From CAYXOX01 sp964466745 (GTDB lineage Bacteria; Pseudomonadota; Alphaproteobacteria; Rhodobacterales; Rhodobacteraceae): DNA of 45,381 bases. Below are positions 1-8,532 of this stretch, piece after piece (position 1 is the first letter of the stretch; every line of letters starts with the position of its first letter). The notes under the pieces are model-generated. The model saw only the letters and a program-made list of their open reading frames with translations, made no database searches and had not been told where the DNA came from. The position numbers and the translations under genes are program-made. The DNA lies in the NCBI GenBank assembly GCA_964466745.1, contig CAYXOX010000010.1, positions 1 to 45,381 of the forward strand, written 5' to 3'.

Positions 1-753
1 GCCCGCGTGGGCATGGGCGTGCCTTTCCGCGTCCGTGCCCGGCGGACCATGGGTATGGTCGTGATCGTGCCGGTAGAGCGCCAGCGCGCCGCCCGTTCCG
101 GTGCCGAAGAGTGCCCGGTATTCCGGCGCCGAGGACACGTGCTCGGGCGTGCCATGGCAACAGACATGCCCGTTGAGGCAGATCACGCGGTCGGACGCGG
201 CCATGACGACGTGCAGCTCGTGGCTGATCATCAGCACGGCGCAACCGGTTTCCGTGCGCACCTCGTCGATCAGCCGATAGAACGCGGCGGAGCCGGGCTG
301 GTCGAGCCCCGCCGTCGGCTCGTCGAGCAGGAGAAGGCGTGGCTGCCCCACCAGCGCCCTGGCCAGAAGCACCCGCTGCAACTGCCCGCCGGAGAGCTCC
401 GACATCTGCCGGTCCGCGATTCCGGGAACGCCGGCGCGCGCAAGCGCCGCGGCGATATCGGCAGGTGCGGCCCGATCGGGCAGGCGCAGGAACCGCGAAA
501 CCGTGATCGGCAGCGTCGGATCCACGTGGAGCCGCTGCGGAACGTAGCCGATCGTCAGGCCCTGTACCCGGTCGACCCTGCCCGACGCGGGCCTTACCGC
601 ACCGACGATCGCACGCAGCAGAGTTGTCTTTCCCGAACCATTGGGCCCCACGATGGTGACGATCTCGTGCGGGGCGATACTCAGGCTCACGTCGCGCAGC
701 ACCTCGGTGGCACCGTAGCTGACGCTCAGGTTCTTCACATCGAGAAGGCTCAT
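1..753 (-). CDS. znuC: Zinc ABC transporter ATP-binding protein ZnuC (3' end cut by window edge)
   Basis: Cytoplasmic ATPase that powers high-affinity Zn(II) uptake with ZnuA and ZnuB. The protein starts MSLLDVKNLSVSYG. It has a Walker A motif GPNGSGKTT near residue 37, an ABC signature LSGGQLQR, a Walker B LLLLDEPTAGLD and a switch His in ISHE. The C-terminus becomes His-rich (HDHDHTHG, then HAHAHAG), as seen in many rhodobacterial ZnuC proteins. The frame is still open at base 1, so the tail is missing, and znuB is presumably beyond the edge. The ATG (753-751) overlaps the zur stop by four bases (ATGA), so the two genes are co-transcribed and probably translationally coupled. The pairing with Zur and the divergent znuA makes zinc rather than manganese the likely substrate. 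Confidence 0.93.
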   Translation of the reverse strand, partial: MSLLDVKNLSVSYGATEVLRDVSLSIAPHEIVTIVGPNGSGKTTLLRAIVGAVRPASGRVDRVQGLTIGYVPQRLHVDPTLPITVSRFLRLPDRAAPADIAAALARAGVPGIADRQMSELSGGQLQRVLLARALVGQPRLLLLDEPTAGLDQPGSAAFYRLIDEVRTETGCAVLMISHELHVVMAASDRVICLNGHVCCHGTPEHVSSAPEYRALFGTGTGGALALYRHDHDHTHGPPGTDAERHAHAHAG

Positions 754-1295
754 GCCTCGGCCTTCGCCGCACATGAGGGGCACACGCCCAGCGCCTCTAC
801 CACTGTCCGTTCGATCTGGAAGCCGGTCGCGCGGGCCGCTTCGCCCAAGGTGCCGCGGGCCGGCGCCGACTGCGCCTCGGCAACGGCATCGCACAGGCGA
901 CAGATCAGGAAGGCAGGCGAGTGGGTGGCACCGGGATGGGCACAGGCGATGAACGCGTTGAGCCGCTCGATCTTGTGAACGAAACCGGCCGCCACCAGGA
1001 AATCGAGCGCCCGGTAGGCGACGGGTGGCTGCGCACCGAAGCCGGCCTCGTGCAGCCGCTCGAGCAGCTCGTAGGCCCCCATTGCGCGGTGCTCGCGCAG
1101 CAGGATCTCGAGCGCCACGCGCCGCACCGGCGTGAAGCGCAGCCCCTCTGCGGCGCAATGCGCCTCCGCAGCGGCAATGGCCGTCTCGACGCAATGGCCG
1201 TGATCGTGGGCCTCGAAACCCACCGGCTCGGATCCGTGTGGATTTCCGGATGCGGATGCCTGCGGCTGCCCACTTGTCATGTTATCTCGTTTCAT
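750..1295 (-). CDS. zur: Fur-family zinc uptake regulator Zur
   Basis: 181-residue Fur-family repressor, expected to bind Zn(II) and shut down zinc import when the metal is plentiful. After a variable, His-containing N-terminus comes the winged-helix domain (LRFTPVRRVALEILL through PPVAYRALDFLVAAGFVHKIE, about residues 50-115). The metal-binding dimerisation domain has two CxxC pairs, ICRLC and VCPSC, which form the structural zinc site of this family. The gene lies upstream of and overlaps znuC, and diverges from znuA, the usual arrangement in alphaproteobacteria. Start chosen: ATG at 1295, giving MKRDNMTSG; an in-frame ATG at 1280 is a possible alternative. Zur rather than Fur is inferred from the neighbours. 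Confidence 0.92.
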   Translation of the reverse strand: MKRDNMTSGQPQASASGNPHGSEPVGFEAHDHGHCVETAIAAAEAHCAAEGLRFTPVRRVALEILLREHRAMGAYELLERLHEAGFGAQPPVAYRALDFLVAAGFVHKIERLNAFIACAHPGATHSPAFLICRLCDAVAEAQSAPARGTLGEAARATGFQIERTVVEALGVCPSCAAKAEA

Positions 1296-1306
1296 GTATC
1301 CGAACG

Positions 1307-1326
1307 TGTAACGTTATATAGTCACA
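1307..1326. promoter_or_regulatory. Candidate Zur operator between zur and znuA
   Basis: The 42-base space between the zur and znuA starts contains an imperfect palindrome, TGTAACGTTATATAGTCACA. Fourteen of its 20 positions are symmetric, with core GTnACnnTATAnnGTnAC. It resembles the AT-centred Zur boxes of alphaproteobacteria and lies 11 bases before the znuA ATG, where a bound repressor would block both divergent genes. The symmetry is seen directly; Zur binding is inferred. Confidence 0.6.
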
Positions 1327-1337
1327 GGGTCGTGCCG

Positions 1338-2420
1338 ATGTCCAGAAACCTCTTCCCCCTCTCCCTTTCGGCAACGTTGCTTGCCGGCGCCGCCTTTGCC
1401 GACGCACCGCGCGTCGCGGTGGACATCGCGCCGGTGCACTCGCTCGTCGCGCGGGTGATGGAAGGCGTCGGCGTGCCCGATCTGATCGTGCAGCCCGGAG
1501 CCTCGCCGCACGAGTACAGCCTCCGCCCCTCGGAAGCCGCCGCGCTCCAGGACGCCGGCATCGTGATCTGGCTGGGCGAGGACATGACGCCCTGGATGGC
1601 CGGCGCCGTCGAAACGCTGGCAGGCGACGCGGCGGTCACCACGCTGCTCGAAGCCGATGGCACGATGCTGCTCGATTTCCGCGAGGGCGCGCTCTTCGAA
1701 GCGCATGTCCACGGCGACGCGGCGCAGGATCACGACGACGACCACGACCACGACCACGACCACGAGGATCATGGGCACGCAGAAGACCATGCCCACGACC
1801 ATGAGGCGCATGCCGATGGGGCCGGCCATGACCATGACCATGAAAGCCACGGGCACGAAGACGACCACGCCCACGAGGAGCACGGCGGCGGCCACGACCA
1901 TGCCCACGGCGACCACGATCCCCATGCCTGGCTGTCGCCGGAAAACGCGGCGACCTGGCTCAATCTGATCGCCGCGCAACTCTCCGCGGCCGACCCCGCA
2001 AATGCCGGCACCTACTTCGCCAATGCCGCGGCAGCCCGCGCGGATCTGGATGCGCTTTCGGCGGAGATCGCGGGCATCCTTGAGCCGGTCCGCGACGGCC
2101 GCTTCATCGTGTTCCACGATGCCTACCAGTATTTCGAGGACGCCTTCGATTTTCCCGCCTCCGGCGCGATTTCCCTGTCCGACGCGACGGACCCGAGCCC
2201 CGCGCGCATCGCCGAGATCCAGGCCCGCGTGGCGGAAGAGGGTATCGACTGCGTCCTGTCCGAACCGCAGTTCGACCCCGGCATCGTGGCCACCGTGATG
2301 GACGGCGCCACGGTCAACACCGCCGTGCTCGACCCGCTGGGCTCCGACCTCGCGCCCGGCCCGGAGCTCTATCCGCAGATGATGCGCAACCTCGCAACCT
2401 CGCTCGCCGCCTGCCTCTGA
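1338..2420 (+). CDS. znuA: Zinc ABC transporter substrate-binding protein ZnuA
   Basis: 360-residue periplasmic binding protein of the cluster A-I metal family that hands Zn(II) to ZnuB. A Sec signal peptide (MSRNLFPLSLSATLLAGAAFA) precedes a mature start near DAPRVAVDIAPVHSLVARV. The conserved motifs GASPHEYSLRPSEA, HDAYQYF and the late LSEPQFDP region are present. Between about residues 130 and 195 lies a very long His/Asp/Glu loop with runs such as DHDDDHDHDHDHEDHGHAEDH. This mobile loop marks zinc-specific ZnuA proteins and is thought to capture or sense zinc. ATG 1338 was chosen because it starts the signal peptide and follows the Zur-box region; the open frame upstream is antisense to zur. 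Confidence 0.95.
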   Translation: MSRNLFPLSLSATLLAGAAFADAPRVAVDIAPVHSLVARVMEGVGVPDLIVQPGASPHEYSLRPSEAAALQDAGIVIWLGEDMTPWMAGAVETLAGDAAVTTLLEADGTMLLDFREGALFEAHVHGDAAQDHDDDHDHDHDHEDHGHAEDHAHDHEAHADGAGHDHDHESHGHEDDHAHEEHGGGHDHAHGDHDPHAWLSPENAATWLNLIAAQLSAADPANAGTYFANAAAARADLDALSAEIAGILEPVRDGRFIVFHDAYQYFEDAFDFPASGAISLSDATDPSPARIAEIQARVAEEGIDCVLSEPQFDPGIVATVMDGATVNTAVLDPLGSDLAPGPELYPQMMRNLATSLAACL

Positions 2421-2437
2421 AGTCCGGCGCCCGGGGC

Positions 2438-2464
2438 CGCCGCGGGTGCCCGGAGCCCGCGGCG
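2438..2464 (+). terminator. GC-rich hairpin after znuA
   Basis: A perfect 9-base-pair inverted repeat (CGCCGCGGG at 2438-2446, CCCGCGGCG at 2456-2464) with a 9-base loop starts 17 bases after the znuA stop. No T-run follows, so it is at best a weak intrinsic terminator or a 3'-end-protecting hairpin. Confidence 0.4.
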
Positions 2465-2514
2465 CCGCAGCGCCCGCGCGGTGCGCCCGTTCACGACGTG
2501 AAGGAGACAGCCCC

Positions 2515-2926
2515 ATGCCGGCGAACAGGGNNNNNNNNNNCCATGCGCGCCTACGACGGGCTGCCCGCAGAACTGCGCGCATGGCTGGCCGGGGCCGTTC
2601 TTCCCTGGCGCCCGGCTTCGGTACGCAAGGCCTTCGAGCGTGCCCTTGCCGAAACCGGCGACCGCGCGCGCGCGCTCGCCCGGCTGGACGCGCTGCAGGA
2701 TTTGCTCGTCGGGCGCGACGTGGCGGCGATCTGGGGGGAGGATCATCCGGCGGCGTGGACGCCCGCTCCTCCCGCGCGTCCCCGGGTTGGTGTCGCCGGA
2801 TACCGGGCCGGAGCAGACCCAAACGAGACGCAAGCCGGCCAACCGGCGCGGCCCGAGCCGCCGGTGCACCTCCCGCGCTCCGCCGGCGCCGGAGATCGAA
2901 CGCGCGGCGCGGCAAACACGCGTTGA
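2515..2926 (+). CDS. DUF6525-like small protein, interrupted by an assembly gap
   Basis: The start MPANRG (ATG 2515, with Shine-Dalgarno AAGGAG at 2501-2506) fits small rhodobacterial proteins of the DUF6525 type as I remember them: MxxNRG, a basic stretch, then MRAYDxLPxxLRxWLAxAxLPWxPxS. Here the second block reads MRAYDGLPAELRAWLAGAVL with LPWRPASVRKAFERAL after it. The 10 N at 2531-2540 fall where the basic stretch should be. The two flanks are in different frames, so the true gap length cannot be 10 and must be a multiple of three. The tail after DVAAIWGEDHPAAW is Pro/Arg-rich and longer than I would expect. The function of the family is unknown to me. Confidence 0.6.
2531..2540. other. 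Assembly gap (10 N)
   Basis: Ten consecutive N interrupt the DUF6525-like gene. The real number of missing bases is unknown. The reading frame on either side requires a multiple of three, so the N count is only a placeholder. Confidence 0.98.
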
Positions 2927-3198
2927 CCCCGCTGGCCGCTGCCGCGAGGGTAGCGCCGGAGGAACACGATGCGCCGCCAACGCTTCGGACCAGGGACGAG
3001 ACGACGCGCGGCGGCCTGGTCCGGCACCGCCGGGCCTCCGACTCTTTCCCGTCTGCGGCGCGCCGCGTGGATTGGCGGCGCGCGAGGCGCTGCCCATGGC
3101 CCATATCGTCCCGCCCCGGCGCCACTCCGGCGTATCGCGGCGGCCGGCATCGCCTTGCCGTGCCGGCCCGCGTGCTGCACGCCGCAAGCAACCCGCGC

Positions 3199-4512
3199 AT
3201 GACGCACACACTCCGCGCCGCCCTGCCCGAAGTCCGCCCGCTTGTGGCGTTGACGGCACCCATTGTGGCAGGTTTCGCGAGCTCCACCCTCATCACCGTG
3301 GTGGACACGGTGATGATCGCCCCGCTCGGCACGGTGCCGCTCGCGGCTGCCTCGCTGACGGCGAGCGCCCTGATCCTCTTCTATTCGGCGATCTACGGGC
3401 TGGTGAACGCGTCGGGCATCCGCATCTCCGAGAAGCTGGGGGCAGAGGCGCCCGGCGAGGTGCGTGCAGCGATGCGCGCCGGCCTGCTCCTCGCCGTTCT
3501 CGCCGGGATCGCCGGGTCTGCCGCAATGGCCCTGCTCTTCCGGGCCTTGCCCTTCCTGGGCCTTCCGGCCGATGTCCTCGCACCGCTCGGCCCCTACTGG
3601 ATGACCATGGCCATGACCCTGCTGCCCTGGGCGGTGGGCATCGTTCTGATCGGCGCCCTCAACGCCGAAGCGCGGCCCTGGCAGGGCTTCGCCGTGGGTG
3701 CGGTCCAACTCGCGGCAAATGTTCCGCTGAACTGGGTGCTGATCTACGGCGCCGGGCTCGGGCTCCTCGGGGCAGGCCTGGCGAGCCTCGCAGCAACGCT
3801 GGTTTCGCTTCCGGTGGGCTGGTGGTTCATCGGCCGCATCGCGCGCAGGCGCGTGGCCCGAACCGCGCCGCTGATGCCGGAGGTCGCCGCACAATGGCGC
3901 GCCGGCTGGCCCATGGCGGTGAGCTTTACCGCGGAAGGCGGCGGATACGCGCTCGCGGGGTTGATGCTCGGCGCCCTCGGCGCCGCGGCGCTCGCCGCAA
4001 ACCAGATCGTGCAATCGGTGATGGCGGTGCTCTACATGCTGCCGCTCGGCCTCGCGACGGCCACCTCGCTGCGGGTGAGCTTCGCGCGCGGCCAGGGCGC
4101 CCGCGAGCGGCTGCGTCCGATTCTGACGGCTTCGATCCTTATCGTGGCGGCATGGATGCTGCTGTTCATTGTTCTCCTCGTCCTCGGCGGCCGCGGATTC
4201 GCCGGGCTTCTGTCGGACGACCCGGAGGTGATCGCCCTTGCGACGACGCTGTTTCTCGTCCTCGCGCTGATGCAGGTGTTCGACGGCGTTCAGTCCAGTT
4301 CGATGGGCGCGTTGCGGGGCCTTCTCGACACGCGCTGGCCGATGGCGGTCACGCTCGGCGGCTACTGGCTGGTTGCCCTGCCCGCGGCCTGGTTTCTGGC
4401 GTTTCCCGCAGGGCTGGGAGCCCCCGGCATCTGGCTCGGCTACACGATCGGCGTGGCCCTTGCGGCGGTGGCCCTGCCCTGGCGCTTCTGGCGCAAGACC
4501 CGGCCCCGATGA
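3199..4512 (+). CDS. MATE family efflux transporter
   Basis: 437-residue inner-membrane exporter of the multidrug and toxic compound extrusion (DinF-like) family, which exports cationic drugs or metabolites by sodium or proton antiport. About twelve hydrophobic segments are visible in two similar halves. The first begins LVALTAPIVAGFASSTLITVVDTVMIA, which matches the MATE helix 1-2 region with its VDTxMIG-like motif. The second half begins at WPMAVSFTAEGGGYALAGLML. Later come LAANQIVQSV and FDGVQSSSMGALRGLLDT, both typical of the family. ATG 3199 was chosen because it directly precedes the first membrane segment; the open frame extends far upstream only because of high GC. It seems to be a single-gene unit and its substrate cannot be told from sequence. 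Confidence 0.9.
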   Translation: MTHTLRAALPEVRPLVALTAPIVAGFASSTLITVVDTVMIAPLGTVPLAAASLTASALILFYSAIYGLVNASGIRISEKLGAEAPGEVRAAMRAGLLLAVLAGIAGSAAMALLFRALPFLGLPADVLAPLGPYWMTMAMTLLPWAVGIVLIGALNAEARPWQGFAVGAVQLAANVPLNWVLIYGAGLGLLGAGLASLAATLVSLPVGWWFIGRIARRRVARTAPLMPEVAAQWRAGWPMAVSFTAEGGGYALAGLMLGALGAAALAANQIVQSVMAVLYMLPLGLATATSLRVSFARGQGARERLRPILTASILIVAAWMLLFIVLLVLGGRGFAGLLSDDPEVIALATTLFLVLALMQVFDGVQSSSMGALRGLLDTRWPMAVTLGGYWLVALPAAWFLAFPAGLGAPGIWLGYTIGVALAAVALPWRFWRKTRPR

Positions 4513-4644
4513 GCCGTTTCGCCGCCGTACCGGAGCACGGGCAGCCCATCGCGCGATGCGCCTGCCCTGCCCCGCAGCAAGGAAGGCGTCTGCCAGCCCG
4601 CGCCCCCGGCAGCTTGCCCCGCTGGGGCCGGCGCAGGGGGTTTC

Positions 4645-4670
4645 GCGCGCACCTTGATTTCGGTGCGCGC
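4645..4670 (+). terminator. Perfect hairpin between the MATE and nuclease genes
   Basis: GCGCGCACC (4645-4653) and GGTGCGCGC (4662-4670) form a perfect 9-base-pair stem with an 8-base loop. It lies 133 bases after the MATE stop and 135 bases before the nuclease start. Only a weak T-rich stretch follows, so a terminator role is possible but not certain. Confidence 0.35.
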
Positions 4671-4804
4671 AGGTATTGTTCTGCAACGGGCGCGCTCCGA
4701 AGCGGAACGGGGCTCACGAAATCGCGGGCCCGCCCGGCATCCGGGCGGTATCGGCCCCACGAGGTTGGCCACCGCCGTTCCGCCGCGCCGCAAGGGGGCA
4801 ATGC

Positions 4805-5929
4805 GTGAGACCAGTCCGCTTCATCCAGTCCGGCGACATCCACCTTGGAAAGCCTTTTGGCGGCTATCTGGAGGCCGACCGCTTGCGGGTCGCGCGCCGG
4901 GGGATACTCGCGCGCCTTGCCGAGACGGCACGGGCCCGGGGGGCACCCCATGTCCTCGTTGCCGGCGATCTCTTCGAAACGCCGAATCCGGCTGCGCAGA
5001 CATGGCGGCAGGCGGCCGCGGAAATGGCGGACGCCACGGACCTGACCTGGTGGTTGCTGCCCGGCAACCATGACAACCTCTCCCAGGCCAACGCGACATG
5101 GGAGGGCATCGCCGCGCTCGGAAAACCGAACCTTCGGGTTCTGACGGGGGCCGAGCCCATCGAGATGCAGCCGGGCGCCTGGCTGCTGCCGGCACCGCTT
5201 GCAACGCGGCGCCCCTCATCCGACCCAACGGCGTGGATGGACAACGCCAGCACCCCCGATGGCGCCATCCGGATCGGCCTTGCCCACGGGCCGATCCACG
5301 GGTTCGGCGAGAACGAGATGCCGGCCGACATCATCGCCCCAGACCGCGACCGGCGCGCGCGGCTGGACTGGCTGGCCCTGGGCGACTGGCACGGCATGAT
5401 CCGGATTTCGGAGCGCATCGCATACGCCGGATCTCCCGAGCAGACGGGGTTCGGCCATGATGGTCGGGGGGGCTGCCTAGCGATCGAGCTCGATGGCCCG
5501 TGGTCCACACCCCGGGTCGAGCTCGTGGAAACCGGAGCCTTCGACTGGCGACGCGTCGAGCTCGACCTGTTGCCCGGCGACGATCCGCGCGCCATGGTCG
5601 AGGCCGCGCTGCCGCCCGGCCCGCGCCGCGACATGCTCGTCAAGGTCATCGCCCGCGGGCGTGTCGCGCTTGAGGGCGCCTCCTCCCTGGCCGCACTCGA
5701 AAGCGGGATCGGGCCCGAGTTCTGCCACTTCGAGGTTGAGGCCAGTGGCCTGCGCACCGAAATCGAGGCGGGGGATCTCGATGCCATTTCCACCGGCGGG
5801 GCACTGCGCGAAGCGGCCGATACCCTCGCCGCGGCGGCGGGCGATGCGAGCACGGCCGAGGGCGAGCGACGCGTGGCCGCAGCCGCGCTGCAACGCCTGC
5901 ACGCGATCATGCAGGAGCTCGACCCGTGA
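4805..5929 (+). CDS. DNA repair exonuclease, SbcD/Mre11-type metallophosphoesterase
   Basis: 374-residue calcineurin-like phosphoesterase that should act as the nuclease subunit of a DNA-processing complex with the overlapping ATPase. The metal-binding motifs are in order: GDIHLG (near residue 10), AGDLFE (near 55), PGNHD (near 87), LAHGPIHG (near 163) and GDWHG (near 195). Start chosen: GTG 4805, because the conserved domain begins at once (RPVRFIQSGDIHLGKPF) and a purine-rich AAGGGGG lies just upstream; there is no ATG close by in frame. The stop overlaps the next gene start (GTGA), so the two are translationally coupled. It is shorter than classical SbcD and closer in plan to the YhaO-like branch. 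Substrate preference is not visible. Confidence 0.85.
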   Translation: MRPVRFIQSGDIHLGKPFGGYLEADRLRVARRGILARLAETARARGAPHVLVAGDLFETPNPAAQTWRQAAAEMADATDLTWWLLPGNHDNLSQANATWEGIAALGKPNLRVLTGAEPIEMQPGAWLLPAPLATRRPSSDPTAWMDNASTPDGAIRIGLAHGPIHGFGENEMPADIIAPDRDRRARLDWLALGDWHGMIRISERIAYAGSPEQTGFGHDGRGGCLAIELDGPWSTPRVELVETGAFDWRRVELDLLPGDDPRAMVEAALPPGPRRDMLVKVIARGRVALEGASSLAALESGIGPEFCHFEVEASGLRTEIEAGDLDAISTGGALREAADTLAAAAGDASTAEGERRVAAAALQRLHAIMQELDP

Positions 5930-8532
5930 GGCTCCGTTCCATCACCCTCGAAAACGTGCGGCGTTTCACCGAGCCGGTGACGGTCGGGCCGATCGGCGAT
6001 GGCGTCACGCTTCTTTGCGAGCCGAACGAGGCCGGCAAATCCACCCTCTTCGACGCGCTGCACGCCGTCTTCTTCCTGCCCCACACCAGCAGGAAGGCCG
6101 AGATCAAGGCGTTGCAGCCCCATTCCGGCGGCAAGCTGTCGGTGGACTGCGAGATCGAGCACGAGGGCGCGCGCTGGCGCATCCGCAAGGAGTGGCTCTC
6201 GGGCCCGGCCGCGCGTGTCTGGCGCGAGGGCGTGTTGGCGCACCAGGGCGATGCCGCGGAGGCCTGGGTCGCGGGGCTCGTCTCCGGCGAGGCAGGTGGC
6301 CCCGGCGGATTGCTCTGGGTGCGGCAGGGACGCGTGTCCCTGGCTCCCCCGGAAAAGCGAGCGGAGGCCGATCAGGAACTGGAGAAGCGCCGCGATCTTC
6401 TGACCGCCATCTCGGGCGCGATGGACGAGGTGACAGGCGGTGAACGCATGGACCGCGCCATCATGGCGGTGAGCGCCGAACTCTCGAAGCTCCAGACGGC
6501 CACCGGCCGTCCCAAGGCCGGCGGACGCTGGGCCGAGGCGGAAGCGGCGGTTACCGAATTGGCGGAGGAAATGACGGCGCTTGCCCGCACGGTCGAAGAC
6601 CTGCGAACGGACCTCGAAGCCCGGCGCAAGCTGCGTGCCGAGTTGGCCGAGATCGACGACGAGGCCCTTGCCCTGAAACGGCGCGAGGCTCTGAGGGAGG
6701 CGGAGACCGCGCTGCGCGAGTCGGAGGGCCGGCGGCGAGAGGTCGCCGCCGCCGGCTCGGAAGCTCGGCTTGCCAGGCAGATGGCGCGGAGCGCTGCGGA
6801 GGAGCTACGACGGCACGCCTCGGCGCGCGCCGAGGCACGCGAGGCGGAAACCCTGCACCACGCCGCCTTGGCTGCACACCGCGCTGCCACCGAGAAGAAG
6901 GCAACCGCGGATGCGGCACATCGGGCCGCGCAAAACGCGCTGGACAGCGTGAAGGCCGCGCTGATGGCCGCGCAAGCCACCCTGCGGAAGATCGACCAGC
7001 GCGAGGCCGTGGAACGGGCGAAGCAGGAGCGCGTTCGCCTCGCCGAGCGGATCGCCAAGGCAGAGGCCGCCGAGAAAAGGCGGATCGCGCAGCAGGCACA
7101 TGCCCGCAAGGGGCCGGATGCCGCCACCGTCGATCGTATCGTCGCGCTCGCACGGGATGTGGATACCCGGCGCTCCCTGCGCAACGCGGCAGCACCTCGC
7201 GTGACCGCGCACTACATTGCGGATGCCGAACCGGTGCGCCTGGCTGGCCAGCCGCTGGCGGAAGGCGAGAAACGTGCCGTGCCCGAGAACGGGCTGATCG
7301 AGATGCCCGGCATCGGGACGCTGGAGATCGCCGGTGCAGAGGCGCGGTCCGAACGGGCGCTGGCAGACGCCGAGGCGCAGCTTCGCGAAGCGCTGGCTGC
7401 AGGCGGTTGGAGCGATCTCGCCGCGCTGCACGAGGCCGCAAGCCTGCGGGCCGAAGCCTTGCGGGCCTCCGAGCTTGCCGTGCAGCTCAGGGATACGCTC
7501 GCGCCCGATGGCCTCGATGCGCTGCGTGCAGAGGCCGCCGCCTTTCCCGAGGACGGGCAGGAAGCGGCTGAGGATCTGCCGGACCGCGCCACCGCCGAAG
7601 ACGCACTCGACGCCGCACAGGCCGGGCTCAACGAAGCCGAAGCCGCCGAGGCCAAGGCCGCGGAGCGGGCACAGGCGGCGGCCCTCGGCGCCGCGAAGGC
7701 GGAGGCGCAGGCCGAGGCCACGCGGGCCCGGCAGGACAAGACCGCACGCGAGGTGGCCGCCCTGCCGCCCGAAGACGCGGCAGAGAACGCCCGGCGCATC
7801 GCAGACCTCGAAGCCGCCGCCGAAGCCGCCGAGACGCGCCTTGCAAAACTCGAAGCAGACGCGCCCGATATCGCCAAGCTGCGCGCGCACCACGCACGCA
7901 TCAAGGGGATCGCCGAAGCTGCCGCGACCCGCATCGGCGAGATCAGCGCAGAAATCGGCAGGCTGGAAGGGCGCATCGAGGCACGCGGGGAAGCCGGCGT
8001 GGAGGAACTGCTCCGAGACGTCAGCGAAAGGCACGAGGCCGCCGTTGCAACGCTCGACCGCGTGATCTTCGAGCAGAATGCGCTGGCGCGGCTGCTCGAT
8101 GCGCTCGAAACCGCCCAGAAGGCGGCGAGGGAAACCTATTTCGCCCCCGTGGTGGAGGAGTTGCGCCCACTCCTGGCCGACCTCTGGGAGGATGCCGAGC
8201 TGGTGTGGTCGGACGACACGCTCTTGCCGTCATCGCTGGTCAGGCGCGGCACGGAAGAGCCGATCGACGTGCTTTCGGGGGGCACGCAGGAGCAGATCGC
8301 CTTTCTGGTGCGGCTCGCCTTCGCGCGGCTGCTGGCGCGGTCCGGCCGCCACGCACCGCTGATCCTCGACGATGCGCTGGTCTATTCCGACGACGACCGG
8401 ATCGAGAAGATGTTCGATGCCCTGCACGGTGCCGCCGGGGATCTTCAGATCATCGTGCTGTCGTGCCGCCAGCGCGCGTTCCGTGATCTCGGCGCCCCGG
8501 CCCTCAGTTTCCGGCCCGAAAACGGAGCCTGA
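5926..8532 (+). CDS. SbcC/YhaN-type coiled-coil AAA ATPase
   Basis: 868-residue Rad50-like ATPase partner of the preceding nuclease. The N-terminal ATPase half has EPNEAGKST at about residues 28-36, where the first P-loop Gly is Glu. Very long Ala/Glu/Arg-rich coiled coils follow (about 145-410 and 475-740). The C-terminal half carries the signature LSGGTQEQIAFLVRLAF and Walker B PLILDDALVYSDDDR, then a switch-like IIVLSCRQRAF. Between the coils, about residues 420-473, is a beta-rich insert (HYIADAEPVRLAGQPL, GLIEMPGIGTLEI) where a Rad50 zinc hook would lie; there is no CxxC anywhere. The start is GTG 5926, overlapping the nuclease stop. Length and architecture fit the YhaN-like branch better than SbcC itself. 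Confidence 0.85.
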   Translation: MRLRSITLENVRRFTEPVTVGPIGDGVTLLCEPNEAGKSTLFDALHAVFFLPHTSRKAEIKALQPHSGGKLSVDCEIEHEGARWRIRKEWLSGPAARVWREGVLAHQGDAAEAWVAGLVSGEAGGPGGLLWVRQGRVSLAPPEKRAEADQELEKRRDLLTAISGAMDEVTGGERMDRAIMAVSAELSKLQTATGRPKAGGRWAEAEAAVTELAEEMTALARTVEDLRTDLEARRKLRAELAEIDDEALALKRREALREAETALRESEGRRREVAAAGSEARLARQMARSAAEELRRHASARAEAREAETLHHAALAAHRAATEKKATADAAHRAAQNALDSVKAALMAAQATLRKIDQREAVERAKQERVRLAERIAKAEAAEKRRIAQQAHARKGPDAATVDRIVALARDVDTRRSLRNAAAPRVTAHYIADAEPVRLAGQPLAEGEKRAVPENGLIEMPGIGTLEIAGAEARSERALADAEAQLREALAAGGWSDLAALHEAASLRAEALRASELAVQLRDTLAPDGLDALRAEAAAFPEDGQEAAEDLPDRATAEDALDAAQAGLNEAEAAEAKAAERAQAAALGAAKAEAQAEATRARQDKTAREVAALPPEDAAENARRIADLEAAAEAAETRLAKLEADAPDIAKLRAHHARIKGIAEAAATRIGEISAEIGRLEGRIEARGEAGVEELLRDVSERHEAAVATLDRVIFEQNALARLLDALETAQKAARETYFAPVVEELRPLLADLWEDAELVWSDDTLLPSSLVRRGTEEPIDVLSGGTQEQIAFLVRLAFARLLARSGRHAPLILDDALVYSDDDRIEKMFDALHGAAGDLQIIVLSCRQRAFRDLGAPALSFRPENGA

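Noticed and set aside
1735..1925. Repeated cacgac/catgac units suggesting a tandem DNA repeat
   Set aside because: These are codons for the His/Asp loop of ZnuA; units are irregular and selected at the protein level.
1314..3332. A 672-codon minus-strand frame across znuA and the assembly gap
   Set aside because: It runs through the N gap and owes its Val-rich stretch to the antisense of the ZnuA His/Asp loop.
2743..4686. A 647-codon open frame on the minus strand opposite the MATE gene
   Set aside because: The plus-strand frame has well-formed membrane helices and MATE motifs; the minus frame is His/Arg/Glu-rich noise.
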